From the NCBI GenBank assembly GCA_021731045.1, contig JAKFYE010000015.1:79058-143057 (forward strand): a stretch of DNA of 64,000 nucleotides, read 5' to 3'. Within the stretch, counting starts at the first letter, position 1. The number at the start of each line of letters is the position of its first letter. The notes under the pieces were generated by a model that saw only the letters and a program-made list of their open reading frames with translations, did no database searches and was not told the DNA's origin. This document shows, one piece after another, positions 42,362-52,013 of this stretch. Made by a program: the position numbers and the translations under genes. Origin of the DNA: Bdellovibrionales bacterium (GTDB lineage: Bacteria > Bdellovibrionota > Bdellovibrionia > Bdellovibrionales > JAKFYE01).

Positions 42362-43067
42362 ATATTCAAAACTCTCACTTGGATACCGCACATCACTTCT
42401 TGAACTAGAAGATGGCCAAATATCCTCTGGCATTACTTTTATTTTTGGCCCAAACGGCGCCGGAAAGTCGACGCTTCTTAAATCTTTTGCAGGATTATTA
42501 ACACCGCTGAGCGGAAACATACTCTCGCTTCAAAAACAAATCGCGTATCTACCCGCAAGAAATCAAATTCAATATGGCGTAACCGGATCAGATCTGCTCG
42601 AGCTTTTTCAAGCAAAGTCCTCTCCATTTTTTTCAAATTCACTTCTCGAACAACTGGGAGTTCAAAACTTTCTTCATAGACCACTTCATGAGTTATCCTC
42701 TGGAGAAGCGCAACGCATGATTCTGGCTGCCGTTCTTTCTCACCCCTCACGCTCTGTTGTTCTGGATGAGCCTCTCACAAATTTAGACTGGTCCCACGGA
42801 TTTAGTTTAGAAAGTCTTATTAAGAATATGCTTCAACAGGGACGCAACTTTTTGGTGAGCTCTCACGATTTCAATTGGGCTTTGCTTTTTTCAGAGGCCC
42901 GAGCCCTCGTCCTGTTCGATGGTCGAGTTCTTGTTGACGCACCTGTAGAATCTGCGTTGACCCATTCGAAAGTTCAGGAAGTCTTCAGTTTTAAAAGCCA
43001 GGTGATTCAAAACCCCCTGAGCCATGCTAAACTTTTAGCACTGGCAAACTATGACAGACAAAAATAA
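42354..43067 (+). CDS. btuD: Cobalamin ABC transporter ATPase BtuD
   Basis: 237 residues. Walker A is FGPNGAGKSTLL near residue 32, the signature is LSSGEAQRMILAAVL near 112 (second Ser where Gly is usual), and Walker B is SVVLDEPLTNLDW near 137, followed by the switch His in LVSSHDFNWA. It powers BtuC. It overlaps btuC by 8 bases, and its end overlaps tonB by 17 bases. Confidence 0.9.
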   Translation: MFEYSKLSLGYRTSLLELEDGQISSGITFIFGPNGAGKSTLLKSFAGLLTPLSGNILSLQKQIAYLPARNQIQYGVTGSDLLELFQAKSSPFFSNSLLEQLGVQNFLHRPLHELSSGEAQRMILAAVLSHPSRSVVLDEPLTNLDWSHGFSLESLIKNMLQQGRNFLVSSHDFNWALLFSEARALVLFDGRVLVDAPVESALTHSKVQEVFSFKSQVIQNPLSHAKLLALANYDRQK

Positions 43068-43929
43068 TAAAACAAAATTTGGCGCATTCGGAGTTTCCAT
43101 TTTTATTCATGGCGCGATCTTGTTGGCTATTGCCACGATGACCATTCAATTGACCATGCCCGAAGGAAACGTTTCAGATGCCATCGAGTTTAATGCGATC
43201 GTTCCGGAAGGGACGCAGCTTTCTACTCCAAACGTAGCTCCTCAAGCGCAACCAGAGTCTCCCGAAAAAGTGAAACGACAAGATGCTCCTCCCCCGCCCC
43301 CTGCGCCTTCTGAAAAAGTTCCCGAAATTTCTGAAGAGTCTGTAAAGCCCGTAGTGCCGGTAGAAGACGGATCGCTCGATGTCGTACAAGACAAACCTGA
43401 ATACGCGCAACCCGAACCCGTCGCAGAGCCCGAGAAAGCTCCCGAGCCTGTTGCTGAGGAACTCCCGCAGGCAAAAGAACCCGATGAAGAAGCTCCCCGC
43501 CCCCCAGCGCCCGTCGTCGGAGCGCATGCAGAAGAAACAAAAACCGTCGGAAACGATGCTGCCGATCTTAAGGGTCAAGAAAAAGTAGAGGACCAAAACT
43601 TTGGAGCCGCCCAAGGTGTGCGAAACGCCGATCAATTTTTACGAGCCGTTCCGGGCAATAAGCAGCCCGAGTATCCGTGGATGGCGCGCCTTCGTCGCAT
43701 TGAAGGCCAAGTGCTTGTTCATTTTGATGTAAGTGAGCGTGGTGAAGTTTCAAATATTCAAATTATTCAAAGTACGAATGAAATGTTTAACGATAACGTT
43801 TTGAAAGCAATGAAAACTTGGAAGTTTATCCCGCCCGTAGAGCCGGGAGTGTACGCAAAACCATGGACCTTTCAACTCAAGGGCGACTCGAAAGAAAAGC
43901 CAACCCTACTTCGTCGTAAATCAAATTAG
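43051..43929 (+). CDS. tonB: TonB energy transducer dedicated to the btu operon
   Basis: 292 residues: a membrane anchor at 10-33 (GAFGVSIFIHGAILLAIATM), a long Pro/Glu/Ala-rich periplasmic spacer (about 65-190), and the C-terminal TonB domain (about 205-285) with QPEYPWMARLRRIEGQVLVH and AMKTWKFIPPVEPG. It links the inner-membrane proton-motive force to BtuB. No exbB or exbD genes accompany it, so it must use a motor encoded elsewhere. Its start lies inside btuD without an evident ribosome site, indicating coupled translation. Confidence 0.9.
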   Translation: MTDKNNKTKFGAFGVSIFIHGAILLAIATMTIQLTMPEGNVSDAIEFNAIVPEGTQLSTPNVAPQAQPESPEKVKRQDAPPPPPAPSEKVPEISEESVKPVVPVEDGSLDVVQDKPEYAQPEPVAEPEKAPEPVAEELPQAKEPDEEAPRPPAPVVGAHAEETKTVGNDAADLKGQEKVEDQNFGAAQGVRNADQFLRAVPGNKQPEYPWMARLRRIEGQVLVHFDVSERGEVSNIQIIQSTNEMFNDNVLKAMKTWKFIPPVEPGVYAKPWTFQLKGDSKEKPTLLRRKSN

Positions 43930-43960
43930 ACTGTTAGTTAGATAGTCTCTGTCCAACAGA

Positions 43961-44098
43961 CTATTCTTCTTTATCACCAAAAAGTTTTGCTTTAGTTGGA
44001 GTTGTGCCGGCATTACGATTTTTAGCTTTGCGTTTTGCACCACCGCGAGCGTCGCGACGGAGTCTCTTAAGTTCAGTTGCTCGTGTTTTGGATGCCAT
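43961..44098 (-). CDS. Small highly basic protein (45 aa), not in the ORF track
   Basis: Reading leftward from the ATG at 44098, preceded by AAGAGGTAAAA, gives a 45-residue product starting MASKTRATELKRLRRDARGG and ending in TKAKLFGDKEE. It is rich in Lys/Arg, with an acidic tail. The composition suggests an RNA- or ribosome-binding protein. It is convergent with tonB and lies 45 bases downstream of the divergent group's 5' neighbour on the same strand. A 7-bp ATAGTCT/AGACTAT hairpin near its stop may serve as terminator for both sides. Function unknown. Confidence 0.65.
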   Translation of the reverse strand: MASKTRATELKRLRRDARGGAKRKAKNRNAGTTPTKAKLFGDKEE

Positions 44099-44143
44099 TT
44101 TTACCTCTTGTGAATTTGACGCTTATTAACGAGGTACTGGCTA

Positions 44144-45031
44144 TCAAAAGAACATATTCAAGTCAAACGATTGCCGGTGTTGATCCTTCGTGCGCACGTC
44201 CTTCTCAAAGGCGTAGTTTATGGCAAACTTTGGTCCTTCCCACCCAACCCCTGCGGTCAAGATTGTCTTCTTCGCCACATCATCAAACTTCGCGCCAAAT
44301 CGTGGCTTAAAACCGCTCAAAAAGAGGGTTTCGGTTCCGATCATGATAATACCTTTTTTATTTGGATTGTATTTTGTGGGATACGAAACATCCAATCTCG
44401 CACGAAAAATCGGTTCATATAAATAATGAAGTCCCAACGCGAGTTCTGGTCGCAATTGTGGTTCGTGTTCATCTAAAAAATTGTACGTCACTAATGCCAT
44501 TCCAAAATTTTCTAGCGGCGTGTACAAGAGCCCTGCGCTCCCCTGATAAATAATCTGCTCTGATAAACTCGGAGGGCGTCGACTCCACCTTTGGGCTTGT
44601 ACGCCTAGCGAAAGCCCTTCAATAACGAATCCTCCTACAGACAAAACATAGTCTTCAATATCCGTTATTTGCCCATTGAGTTTTTGTTCCGAATTAATGT
44701 AGGAAAAACCACCAAGAAACAGGGACTCCGAACTTCCATCTGCAATATTAACCGACCAGTCCCGTGTCCCTCCGAGATCCTCATGTGATTCGTATCGATA
44801 ACCACCATCAAGATTATAACCCTTTAAATGAGCCAATGAAGCCGGATTTAAAAGGTGCCCCTCAGATTCGCCTGCCGCCCGACCGGCGCCCCCCATTGCA
44901 TTAGATTTGGGGCCAGAAAAATATTGGGCAAATACAGGTTTCGGGTTGCCTAACAGGACCAATCCCAGAGATAATAAGGATATGTTTAAAGCAAGTTTTC
45001 GCACCGCATTGATGTGGTTGGTTTTCGTCAT
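44144..45031 (-). CDS. Outer-membrane beta-barrel protein (OMPP1/FadL-like opening)
   Basis: 295 residues from the ATG at 45031; the strong GGAGG just upstream supports this start over the 69-codon-longer track ORF. A signal peptide (1-35) ends PVFAQ. The mature N-terminus reads GPKSNAMGGAGRAAGESEGHLLNPASLAHL, the AMGGAG...NPA pattern of FadL/OMPP1-type barrels, followed by repeated amphipathic strands and a C-terminal SFDLNMFF. Substrate unknown. Its first 50 bases overlap antisense the first 50 bases of the M23-peptidase gene. Confidence 0.78.
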   Translation of the reverse strand: MTKTNHINAVRKLALNISLLSLGLVLLGNPKPVFAQYFSGPKSNAMGGAGRAAGESEGHLLNPASLAHLKGYNLDGGYRYESHEDLGGTRDWSVNIADGSSESLFLGGFSYINSEQKLNGQITDIEDYVLSVGGFVIEGLSLGVQAQRWSRRPPSLSEQIIYQGSAGLLYTPLENFGMALVTYNFLDEHEPQLRPELALGLHYLYEPIFRARLDVSYPTKYNPNKKGIIMIGTETLFLSGFKPRFGAKFDDVAKKTILTAGVGWEGPKFAINYAFEKDVRTKDQHRQSFDLNMFF

Positions 45032-46259
45032 GATTCCGGCCTCCGTTTTGGCCAACCTCGAAGACTCCAGCGAGGATGACAGCGCATTTACCGAGTCCGA
45101 AATCGAAACGGGTAACACTGATGAAACACCCGACGTCGAACTCAACCTAGACAAGACTAAAAAAGATAAAAAGACAATCATTCGTACAGTGCGGCGCTCA
45201 GATTCTCTTTTGGGAATTCTAACTTCAAATGGCTTCAAGAGCGATGAGGTTTACAGTTTTTTGGCCCTTCCGAGTTGGCCAAAGCATTACGTTCTGACTC
45301 CTGGCGCGCGCTACCTTGTTTCTTCGTTTAAGGATTCTAAAAATGTCGAACTGATTTTCTTTCTACAAAGAAGCCCGCAAGTACTAAAACTCTCAAAAGA
45401 TGAAGGCAAAACAGAGTTCAGTGTTTCAGATTTGAACTTTGAATTGCGAGTCAGACAAATTAGCGGCGAAGTTCAAGGCTCTCTTTTTAGCAGTATTCGA
45501 CGGGCCGTACCGGATGGCTGGGTGACCCTCCGCTTTTTAGATGCCTATGCTCTTGATTACAAACTCGACAAACAAGTTCGTCGCGGAGCTAAGTTTTCAA
45601 TTACGTACGAAGAAAAACTGATTAACGGCCAATACGTAGCTCCCGGAGAAGTTTTGTACACGTCTGTAGAAATCGATGGCGGCAAACAAGAGCGTTATTT
45701 TTTGAAATCAAGCGAGGGCGGAGCTTTTTTAGCCATGGACGCCGATCACGACACTCGTCCTTTTTATGCACCCATCGAATACCTACATATTTCTTCACCG
45801 TTTAACATGAAGCGCTTTCACCCTATTCGCAGACGTCGAATTCCCCATAAGGGAACAGACTTTGCCCTTAATCATGGGTCTACAATCTATGCCGCCCTTG
45901 AAGGAACGGTCGCACGTGTAGGTCGCAACAAAGCCGCCGGTATGTTCATCGTGGTCAAACATAAAAATGGATACCAAACAGATTACGTTCATATGAGCGA
46001 GGTCGATCCTAAAATTAATGTTGGTTACGATGTTAAGGCCGGACAAAAACTCGGCGAGGTCGGTTGCACAGGTTTTTGTACACGACCACATCTTCATTTC
46101 GGTATTTCAAAAAATGGTGTTAGCCTTGATCCCATTAAGTACATGAAGCCATACACTGTCCTTTATGAACCACATGTTAAAAGCTTTGCAGACTGCCTAC
46201 TAAAGAAATCTGCCTCCCGTAATGCGGCTGACCTCTGCACCCCGACAGCTAAAAATTAA
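44982..46259 (+). CDS. M23-family peptidoglycan endopeptidase
   Basis: 425 residues from the ATG at 44982 (AAGGAT upstream); the track start is 25 codons earlier. A signal peptide (1-25, SVLA) and an acidic linker precede an OapA/LysM-like segment (VRRSDSLLGILTSNGFKSDEV). The LytM/M23 domain begins near residue 270: ISSPFNMKRFHPIRRRRIPHKGTDFAL gives the first zinc His and Asp, and TRPHLHFGISKNG the HxH pair. All zinc ligands are present, so it should cut peptidoglycan crosslinks in the periplasm. It is divergent from, and overlaps, the barrel gene. Confidence 0.88.
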   Translation: MFKASFRTALMWLVFVMIPASVLANLEDSSEDDSAFTESEIETGNTDETPDVELNLDKTKKDKKTIIRTVRRSDSLLGILTSNGFKSDEVYSFLALPSWPKHYVLTPGARYLVSSFKDSKNVELIFFLQRSPQVLKLSKDEGKTEFSVSDLNFELRVRQISGEVQGSLFSSIRRAVPDGWVTLRFLDAYALDYKLDKQVRRGAKFSITYEEKLINGQYVAPGEVLYTSVEIDGGKQERYFLKSSEGGAFLAMDADHDTRPFYAPIEYLHISSPFNMKRFHPIRRRRIPHKGTDFALNHGSTIYAALEGTVARVGRNKAAGMFIVVKHKNGYQTDYVHMSEVDPKINVGYDVKAGQKLGEVGCTGFCTRPHLHFGISKNGVSLDPIKYMKPYTVLYEPHVKSFADCLLKKSASRNAADLCTPTAKN

Positions 46260-46308
46260 CAATTAAATTATTGCGAGTTTTTTTATACAAAACTCTAGAC
46301 GCGTATTC

Positions 46309-47502
46309 TTAGCGCCAGCAGATTGAGAGATACTCAGGACACTGATAATTATTTGAACCACCACAAACATCTAGTACCCCACGCCCCCACTCTATAGACT
46401 TATTTTGATTATAGCACTGTGCAGGTATCGACGAGCTCGCAAGCGTGTCAACGATACAACGATTTGTTTGACTAATCCTCCAACGAGTTGAGGAAACTGA
46501 ATCAATGAGCAAAGCTTTTGCCGCCGTATAGGCTTTTAAGTCGTCACCCTGCAGGCCAGTTGCATCCCATGGCCCTCCACAACCAGCAGAGTTCTCGTGG
46601 CCAGCCGGAACAATTCGATACTGCGCCTGCGCCTTGCAATTCCAACTTGCAATAGGAGCAAAGCTTCCGTCGACAACATTTTTCTCCGTGAGTGAGGCCA
46701 ATACTTTGCTATTGTGGGCGTTTAAAAGTCCGCCAGTATTTTTATCTGTAGGTGCACCCACTGTTGCAACGTATCCTCTGCCATAAACGGCATTTAAATT
46801 TCCACCGCTGAGATCAGAAGGTGCGATAATACGATAATCTTTTTGAGACGCATCCGAAAAAAATGCGCCTTGAAAACCAATAACTGAAATTCCCGAATTT
46901 GAAATCGCGTCGACAATAGCACCCTCTGAAATATTACTAATTAAAAATGAGCCGACCAAAGGCTTACCATTAATTATATTGAGTTTGTTTTCTGTCGTTG
47001 TCAGAGCGAGGTCGTTTACGACAGCTGTTGAGGTTAAAGAACCCCATGGAGAAACGCCCACACGCCCAGCGTAGGGACCTGTTCCGAGCGGATTGCCTTT
47101 TATATTTGAAGGCAAGCGTAGAGAGACTTGTAATTTCGCCTCTCTCGAGTAGCGATTGTCGATCAACATTTGTTTAACTTTAGATGCCTTTATGTTATTC
47201 GCAGCCAAGTAATCTTGAAAAGCTTGAGATAAAAATATTCCTGACCCAGAAAAAATCGCACCTAGTTTTACCGTAAAATACGAAGTCTTATCGAGCTCTG
47301 GTCGATCAGAGCAACTCATGTAAGCATACGTATCGGGCTCAACATCTAAAGGGAATGGTCCTTGCGAAGCAAATTCTTCTGATGATAGCAAACCTTTTTG
47401 TTCAGGAACTTGTGCGCAGTTTTGATAAAACAACACAGAAGTGCTCAATAACACCGCAAGACTCAAAATACTTTTTAAATTATTCTTAAATACGTGGAGC
47501 AT
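46309..47502 (-). CDS. Predicted exported lipoprotein, unknown function
   Basis: 397 residues. The N-terminus has a signal segment followed by STSVLFYQNCAQ; a Cys directly after such a segment with FYQNC or FQNC is a common pattern in predatory-bacterium lipoproteins (recalled, not checked). The body is beta-rich with Gly/Asn turns (GNPLGTGPYAGRVGVSPWGS) and the C-terminal 80 residues contain several Cys. No family is recognised. GGAGAACG precedes the ATG. It is convergent with the M23 gene and upstream of the nrd promoter region. Confidence 0.7.
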   Translation of the reverse strand: MLHVFKNNLKSILSLAVLLSTSVLFYQNCAQVPEQKGLLSSEEFASQGPFPLDVEPDTYAYMSCSDRPELDKTSYFTVKLGAIFSGSGIFLSQAFQDYLAANNIKASKVKQMLIDNRYSREAKLQVSLRLPSNIKGNPLGTGPYAGRVGVSPWGSLTSTAVVNDLALTTTENKLNIINGKPLVGSFLISNISEGAIVDAISNSGISVIGFQGAFFSDASQKDYRIIAPSDLSGGNLNAVYGRGYVATVGAPTDKNTGGLLNAHNSKVLASLTEKNVVDGSFAPIASWNCKAQAQYRIVPAGHENSAGCGGPWDATGLQGDDLKAYTAAKALLIDSVSSTRWRISQTNRCIVDTLASSSIPAQCYNQNKSIEWGRGVLDVCGGSNNYQCPEYLSICWR

Positions 47503-47992
47503 CGTTCTCCTAAAGCCTTAAAAAGCACAACCCGTGCCGCTTAGAGCAGGCCTAGTGTTTTCAGTTACTTGCTGATTTGAGTCTAATTGAGAGTGTTGAA
47601 AGTCACGAGTCCAGACACACATATTCCACAGCTTTTTCCACATGTAACGTGGACTTAGTGTGGATTTGTCTGATTTTTATACAGTGTTTTATTCGTGATC
47701 ATTTGAGTTAACTCTATGAAAGCCCAGTGTTTTAAAGAAAACTTAGACATATGTCGTGTCCGTCAAGTCTCAAGTAAATGCTATTTGTGAGATTTTGTTG
47801 CAACTGAATGAGTCAAATTTTCGTCGCTAAATTCGTCAAATTTTTTTAGCACATTTTTCGGAATTGCTATTGCAAAGTCTCGCGGATGTGATTTGATTTT
47901 GTTCAAGCATTAGAGATTTTTTAAGGGATTTTTAGAATTTCTAACTGCCCTCACTAAAGTGAAACTACAAACGATGTCATGAGGACTCCGAA
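47503..47992. promoter_or_regulatory. Upstream region of nrdB with DnaA-box-like motifs
   Basis: This 490-base gap contains TATTCCACA (47622), TTTTCCACA (47634, a full match to TTWTNCACA) and, reversed, TGTGGATTT (47659), plus a TCCAC/GTGGA inverted repeat around ATGTAACG. In E. coli DnaA regulates nrdAB through such boxes. Two GTCAAATTTT copies 23 bases apart (47812, 47835) may be another operator. I saw no NrdR box of the ACACWATATATWGTGT type. Confidence 0.4.
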
Positions 47993-49018
47993 GTGCAAAA
48001 AAATGAAATTTTAGCAACAAAAAATAAGGCTGACGCAAACGAACAAAATAATATGAATGAAATTTTACTAGCTGAAAATAAAAGACGTTTCGTGCTGTTT
48101 CCTATTCAACACCAAGCCATTTGGGAGATGTATAAGAAGGCGGAAGCTTCTTTCTGGACTGCAGAAGAGATTGACCTTTCTCAAGATATGACAGATTGGG
48201 CAAAGCTGAATCTCAACGAAAAACATTTTATTTCACATATTTTAGCCTTCTTTGCCGCGAGTGATGGGATTGTAAACGAAAATCTGGCTATGCGTTTTTC
48301 AAACGAAGTCCAAATTCCTGAAGCGCGCTGTTTTTACGGATTTCAAATTGCAACCGAAAACATTCATTCTGAAACCTATGGCCTCTTAATAGACACCTAC
48401 ATTCGCAATCCCGCAGAAAAAGAACATCTTTTTAATGCTCTCGAAACTGTTCCCGCAGTTAAGAAAAAAGCTGAGTGGGCAATGAAATGGATTAGTTCTG
48501 ACAGAACGTTTGCCGAACGCCTTGTCGCATTTGCTGCAGTTGAAGGAATTTTCTTCTCTGGCAGTTTCTGCTCGATCTTCTGGTTAAAAAAGCGCGGGCT
48601 TATGCCGGGGCTTACGTTTTCAAACGAATTAATCTCGCGAGATGAAGGTCTTCACTGTGATTTTGCATGTCTGCTGTATTCGATGATGAACGGTCGTCCA
48701 TCAGAAGACACCATTCGCTCTATTATTATGGATGCGGTCACGATTGAAAAAGAATTTATTACCGAGGCTCTACCGGTTGATTTAATCGGCATGAATTCTA
48801 AAATGATGGCCCAATATATTGAATTTGTTGCCGATCGTTTGATTAAAGCCCTTGGTTACAAATCTATTTATGGAGCATCAAATCCATTTGATTGGATGGA
48901 GTTAATCTCTTTAGAAGGAAAAACAAATTTCTTTGAAAAACGAGTCGGCGATTATCAAAAGAGTGGGGTCATGACCGATCGCTCGCAACAGGTATTTACA
49001 CTAGACGCAGAATTTTAA
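47993..49018 (+). CDS. nrdB: Class Ia ribonucleotide reductase small subunit NrdB
   Basis: Provides the diiron-tyrosyl radical for ribonucleotide reduction. The start is a GTG after ATGAGGACTCCGAA. Di-iron ligands and the radical region are recognisable: [14 protein letters not shown] near residue 97, [16 protein letters not shown] near 130, and [14 protein letters not shown] near 222. The 341 residues are normal. The first 34 residues contain a duplicated NEIL-x(3)-NK unit from an in-frame DNA repeat, and the ATG at 48053 at the second copy is an alternative start. nrdA follows after 51 bases. Confidence 0.92.
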   Translation: MQKNEILATKNKADANEQNNMNEILLAENKRRFVLFPIQHQAIWEMYKKAEASFWTAEEIDLSQDMTDWAKLNLNEKHFISHILAFFAASDGIVNENLAMRFSNEVQIPEARCFYGFQIATENIHSETYGLLIDTYIRNPAEKEHLFNALETVPAVKKKAEWAMKWISSDRTFAERLVAFAAVEGIFFSGSFCSIFWLKKRGLMPGLTFSNELISRDEGLHCDFACLLYSMMNGRPSEDTIRSIIMDAVTIEKEFITEALPVDLIGMNSKMMAQYIEFVADRLIKALGYKSIYGASNPFDWMELISLEGKTNFFEKRVGDYQKSGVMTDRSQQVFTLDAEF

Positions 49019-49069
49019 CTCTGTCGATAAAGATGTATCGACAGTAAAAAGTCCAAGAGGGGAATTACA

Positions 49070-51559
49070 ATGTACGTCGTAAAAAGAGACGGCCGTAAAG
49101 AGGCTGTACAATTTGATAAAATCACTTCACGCATCAAAAAACTATGCTACGGCCTAGACTCTGATTTTCTTGATGCTACCGAAGTTGCAAAAAAAGTCGT
49201 CCAAGGGGTTTACGATGGTGTGACGACGGCCGAACTTGATAATCTCGCCGCAGAAACCGCTGCGTATTTAACCACAACCCATCCTGATTACGCGTTACTC
49301 GCAGCACGCATTGCGGTTTCAAATTTGCACAAAAATACAAAAAAATCATTTTCAGAAACCATGTCGGATTTGTATTCCTATATTGACCCGCGCTCTCAAA
49401 AACCAGCACCTCTTTTAGCTGATGACGTTTACGAAATCATTATGAAAAACGCCGAGATGCTCGACTCTTCAATTATTTATGATCGTGATTTTAGTTATGA
49501 TTATTTTGGATTTAAAACACTTGAGCGCAGTTATTTATTAAAACTCAACGGTCAAATTGTTGAACGCCCTCAACACATGCTTATGCGTGTGGCCGTTGGC
49601 ATTCACAAAGAAGACATTCCTGCCGCTATTGAAACTTATAATTTACTAAGTGAAAAATGGTTTACCCATGCGTCTCCAACGCTCTTTAACTCTGGGACTC
49701 CTAAACCTCAACTTTCTTCATGCTTTTTGCTCACCGTAAAAGATGATTCTATTTCAGGAATTTACGATACCCTTAAGCAATGCGCCGAAATTTCTCAATC
49801 TGCTGGCGGCATCGGACTTTCTATTCATAACATTCGTGCAACCGGTAGTTATATTCGCGGAACAAACGGAACTTCTAACGGCATCATCCCGATGCTAAAA
49901 GTTTTTAACGATACCGCTCGTTACGTCGATCAAGGAGGGGGCAAACGCAAAGGCGCTTTTGCCATTTATCTTGAGCCTTGGCATGCCGATATTTTTTCTT
50001 TCTTAGATTTGCGTAAAAACCACGGAAAAGAAGAAATGCGCGCTCGCGATTTATTTTATGCGATGTGGATTCCAGATCTCTTTATGAAGCGTGTTGAAGA
50101 CAATGGCGATTGGTCTTTGTTCTGCCCGAATGAAGCTCCTGGTCTTGCCGATTGTTGGGGCGAAGAGTTTGAACGCCTCTACTCTAAATACGAACAAGAA
50201 GGACGCGCACGTAAATCTGTAAAGGCTCAAGAACTTTGGTTTGCAATGCTTGAATCTCAAGTTGAAACCGGCACGCCTTATATTTTGTATAAAGACGCCG
50301 CCAACAGAAAGTCGAATCAGCAAAATCTCGGTACAATTAAATCTTCAAATCTTTGCACTGAAATCATTGAGTACACGTCGAAAGACGAAGTTGCCGTTTG
50401 TAATTTAGCTTCAATTGCTCTACCAAGATTTGTCGAGAACGGTCAGTTTGATCATCAGACACTCTTTAATGTAACTAAGGTTATCACGCGAAATTTAAAT
50501 AAAATTATCGACGTGAATTACTACCCAGTTCCTGAGGCCCGTAACTCCAACTTACGTCACCGTCCGATCGGACTCGGTATTCAAGGTTTAGCGGATGCCT
50601 TTATCAAAATGCGCTTTGCTTTTGACTCACAAGAGGCACAACTGCTTAATAAAGAAATTTTTGAAACAATTTATTTTGCGGCGCTAACGGCTTCTTGTGA
50701 GCTCGCCGAAAAATTGGGTCCTTATTCTTCTTATGAGGGCTCACCCGTTTCTAAGGGCATTCTCCAATATGACATGTGGAATGTAACACCTACTTCTCGC
50801 TGGGATTGGGCCGCACTTAAAAAACAAATTTCTGTTCACGGAATTCGTAACAGTCTTTTAATTGCTCCTATGCCTACGGCCTCGACGTCGCAAATTTTAG
50901 GTAATAACGAATGTTTTGAGCCATACACTTCAAATATTTACACCCGAAGAGTTTTGAGTGGGGAATTTACAATTGTAAATCAACACTTGCTCAAAGATCT
51001 TGTCGATCTTGGCATATGGTCTCCTGCTTTAAAAAATAAAATCGTTGCGGCCAATGGTTCAGTTCAGGCCATCGATGAAATTCCCGCAAAATTAAAAGAG
51101 ATTTACAAAACTGTTTGGGAAATCAAACAAAGAGTTATTTTAGATATGGCCGCCGATCGCGGGGCATTTATCGATCAAAGCCAAAGCTTGAATATTTTTA
51201 TCGATAAACCAAATTTTGCCAAACTAACTTCAATGCATTTTTATGCATGGAAGAAAGGGCTTAAAACCGGAATGTATTATTTGCGTACAAAGGCCGCCGC
51301 CGAAGCGATTAAATTTACGATCGAGAAAGAGCAAGTGGCCTTTATGCCGGGTTCAAAAGAAACTTTCTCTGCCCCTGGCATTTCTGCGACTACTGCAGTT
51401 AGTAATCTGCGCATGCCTACTTCTCCAGAAATAGACGGGATGGCTGATTTAGGCTTGCCCGAAACTCTCGCTGGAGTCACAAAGTCTTACGATGCCGGAA
51501 TGTCTGAAATCGCCTGCAGCCTAGATAACCCCGAAGATTGCGTTGCGTGCGGAAGTTAA
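49070..51559 (+). CDS. nrdA: Class Ia ribonucleotide reductase large subunit NrdA
   Basis: Catalytic subunit reducing NDPs to dNDPs. The ATP-cone is at residues 1-95 ([20 protein letters not shown]). The catalytic site shows [20 protein letters not shown] near 218, [13 protein letters not shown] near 425, and [11 protein letters not shown] near 445 containing the second active-site Cys; the C-terminus has the redox-active CVACGS. The 829-residue length and motif order are those of the NrdA family. GAGGGG precedes the ATG. Confidence 0.94.
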   Translation: MYVVKRDGRKEAVQFDKITSRIKKLCYGLDSDFLDATEVAKKVVQGVYDGVTTAELDNLAAETAAYLTTTHPDYALLAARIAVSNLHKNTKKSFSETMSDLYSYIDPRSQKPAPLLADDVYEIIMKNAEMLDSSIIYDRDFSYDYFGFKTLERSYLLKLNGQIVERPQHMLMRVAVGIHKEDIPAAIETYNLLSEKWFTHASPTLFNSGTPKPQLSSCFLLTVKDDSISGIYDTLKQCAEISQSAGGIGLSIHNIRATGSYIRGTNGTSNGIIPMLKVFNDTARYVDQGGGKRKGAFAIYLEPWHADIFSFLDLRKNHGKEEMRARDLFYAMWIPDLFMKRVEDNGDWSLFCPNEAPGLADCWGEEFERLYSKYEQEGRARKSVKAQELWFAMLESQVETGTPYILYKDAANRKSNQQNLGTIKSSNLCTEIIEYTSKDEVAVCNLASIALPRFVENGQFDHQTLFNVTKVITRNLNKIIDVNYYPVPEARNSNLRHRPIGLGIQGLADAFIKMRFAFDSQEAQLLNKEIFETIYFAALTASCELAEKLGPYSSYEGSPVSKGILQYDMWNVTPTSRWDWAALKKQISVHGIRNSLLIAPMPTASTSQILGNNECFEPYTSNIYTRRVLSGEFTIVNQHLLKDLVDLGIWSPALKNKIVAANGSVQAIDEIPAKLKEIYKTVWEIKQRVILDMAADRGAFIDQSQSLNIFIDKPNFAKLTSMHFYAWKKGLKTGMYYLRTKAAAEAIKFTIEKEQVAFMPGSKETFSAPGISATTAVSNLRMPTSPEIDGMADLGLPETLAGVTKSYDAGMSEIACSLDNPEDCVACGS

Positions 51560-51568
51560 TAGCTTCTA

Positions 51569-51616
51569 TCTAGAGTCTATCTCATAAAGATTTTTATTAA
51601 TGAGACAGACTCTAGA
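51569..51616. terminator. Bidirectional terminator after nrdA
   Basis: TCTAGAGTCT-A-TCTCAT pairs with ATGAGA-C-AGACTCTAGA: 17 positions with one mismatch around an AT-rich 14-base loop. It lies just after the nrdA stop and includes the stop codon of the leftward gene at 51612. Confidence 0.65.
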
Positions 51617-52013
51617 CAAGCTCTGGTTCGTATTGTCGGAAGGGCTCTTCTACATAAACCAGTTGCCGAATAACGGCTTGAAAATCTTCATTTGAATCAA
51701 CAAAATGTTTTTTAATAAATTCTGTGTTCTTTAAACCTTCGAGTGCTTGCGCCTCCTTAGGCGAACAAAAAATATATATAGGGATAGATTTAGATCTTAG
51801 GCCTACGCTGCGAATAAACATTTCTGCCCGCTCTCGGCTTCTGGGAAAACAAAAAACAGCCAAATCGGCATTTGCAAAATTTGAGAACGGCATATCAGTA
51901 ACTCTTTCTATTGTTTTGACTGCCGTAAAAAGCTGTCCCAACTCTCCGTGGATTTGTCTAAGTATTCTTACTGACAAACCTTCGATAGCGAAAACTATTC
52001 TTTTGTCTCTCAT
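51612..52013 (-). CDS. Hypothetical protein, receiver-like fold possible
   Basis: 133 residues with an alternating strand/helix pattern: KRIVFAIEG, then VRILRQIHGELGQLF, ADLAVFCFPRSRE, then SIPIYIFCSPKEAQAL. This resembles a Rossmann-like or receiver-type alpha/beta domain without an obvious phosphorylation Asp pocket. No family is recognised. It has a truncated copy about 630 bases upstream (52456-52644), and the upstream DNA is also duplicated. No Shine-Dalgarno is visible. Confidence 0.6.
   Translation of the reverse strand: MRDKRIVFAIEGLSVRILRQIHGELGQLFTAVKTIERVTDMPFSNFANADLAVFCFPRSRERAEMFIRSVGLRSKSIPIYIFCSPKEAQALEGLKNTEFIKKHFVDSNEDFQAVIRQLVYVEEPFRQYEPELV

Noticed and set aside
43174-43635. 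Antisense ORFs opposite tonB (153 and 105 residues)
   Set aside because: They mirror the Pro/Glu-rich TonB spacer, giving Arg/Leu/Gly-rich shadows with no ribosome site.
47503-47992. Replication origin, from the DnaA-like boxes
   Set aside because: Only a few imperfect boxes, no clear AT-rich unwinding element and no dnaA, dnaN or rpmH nearby.
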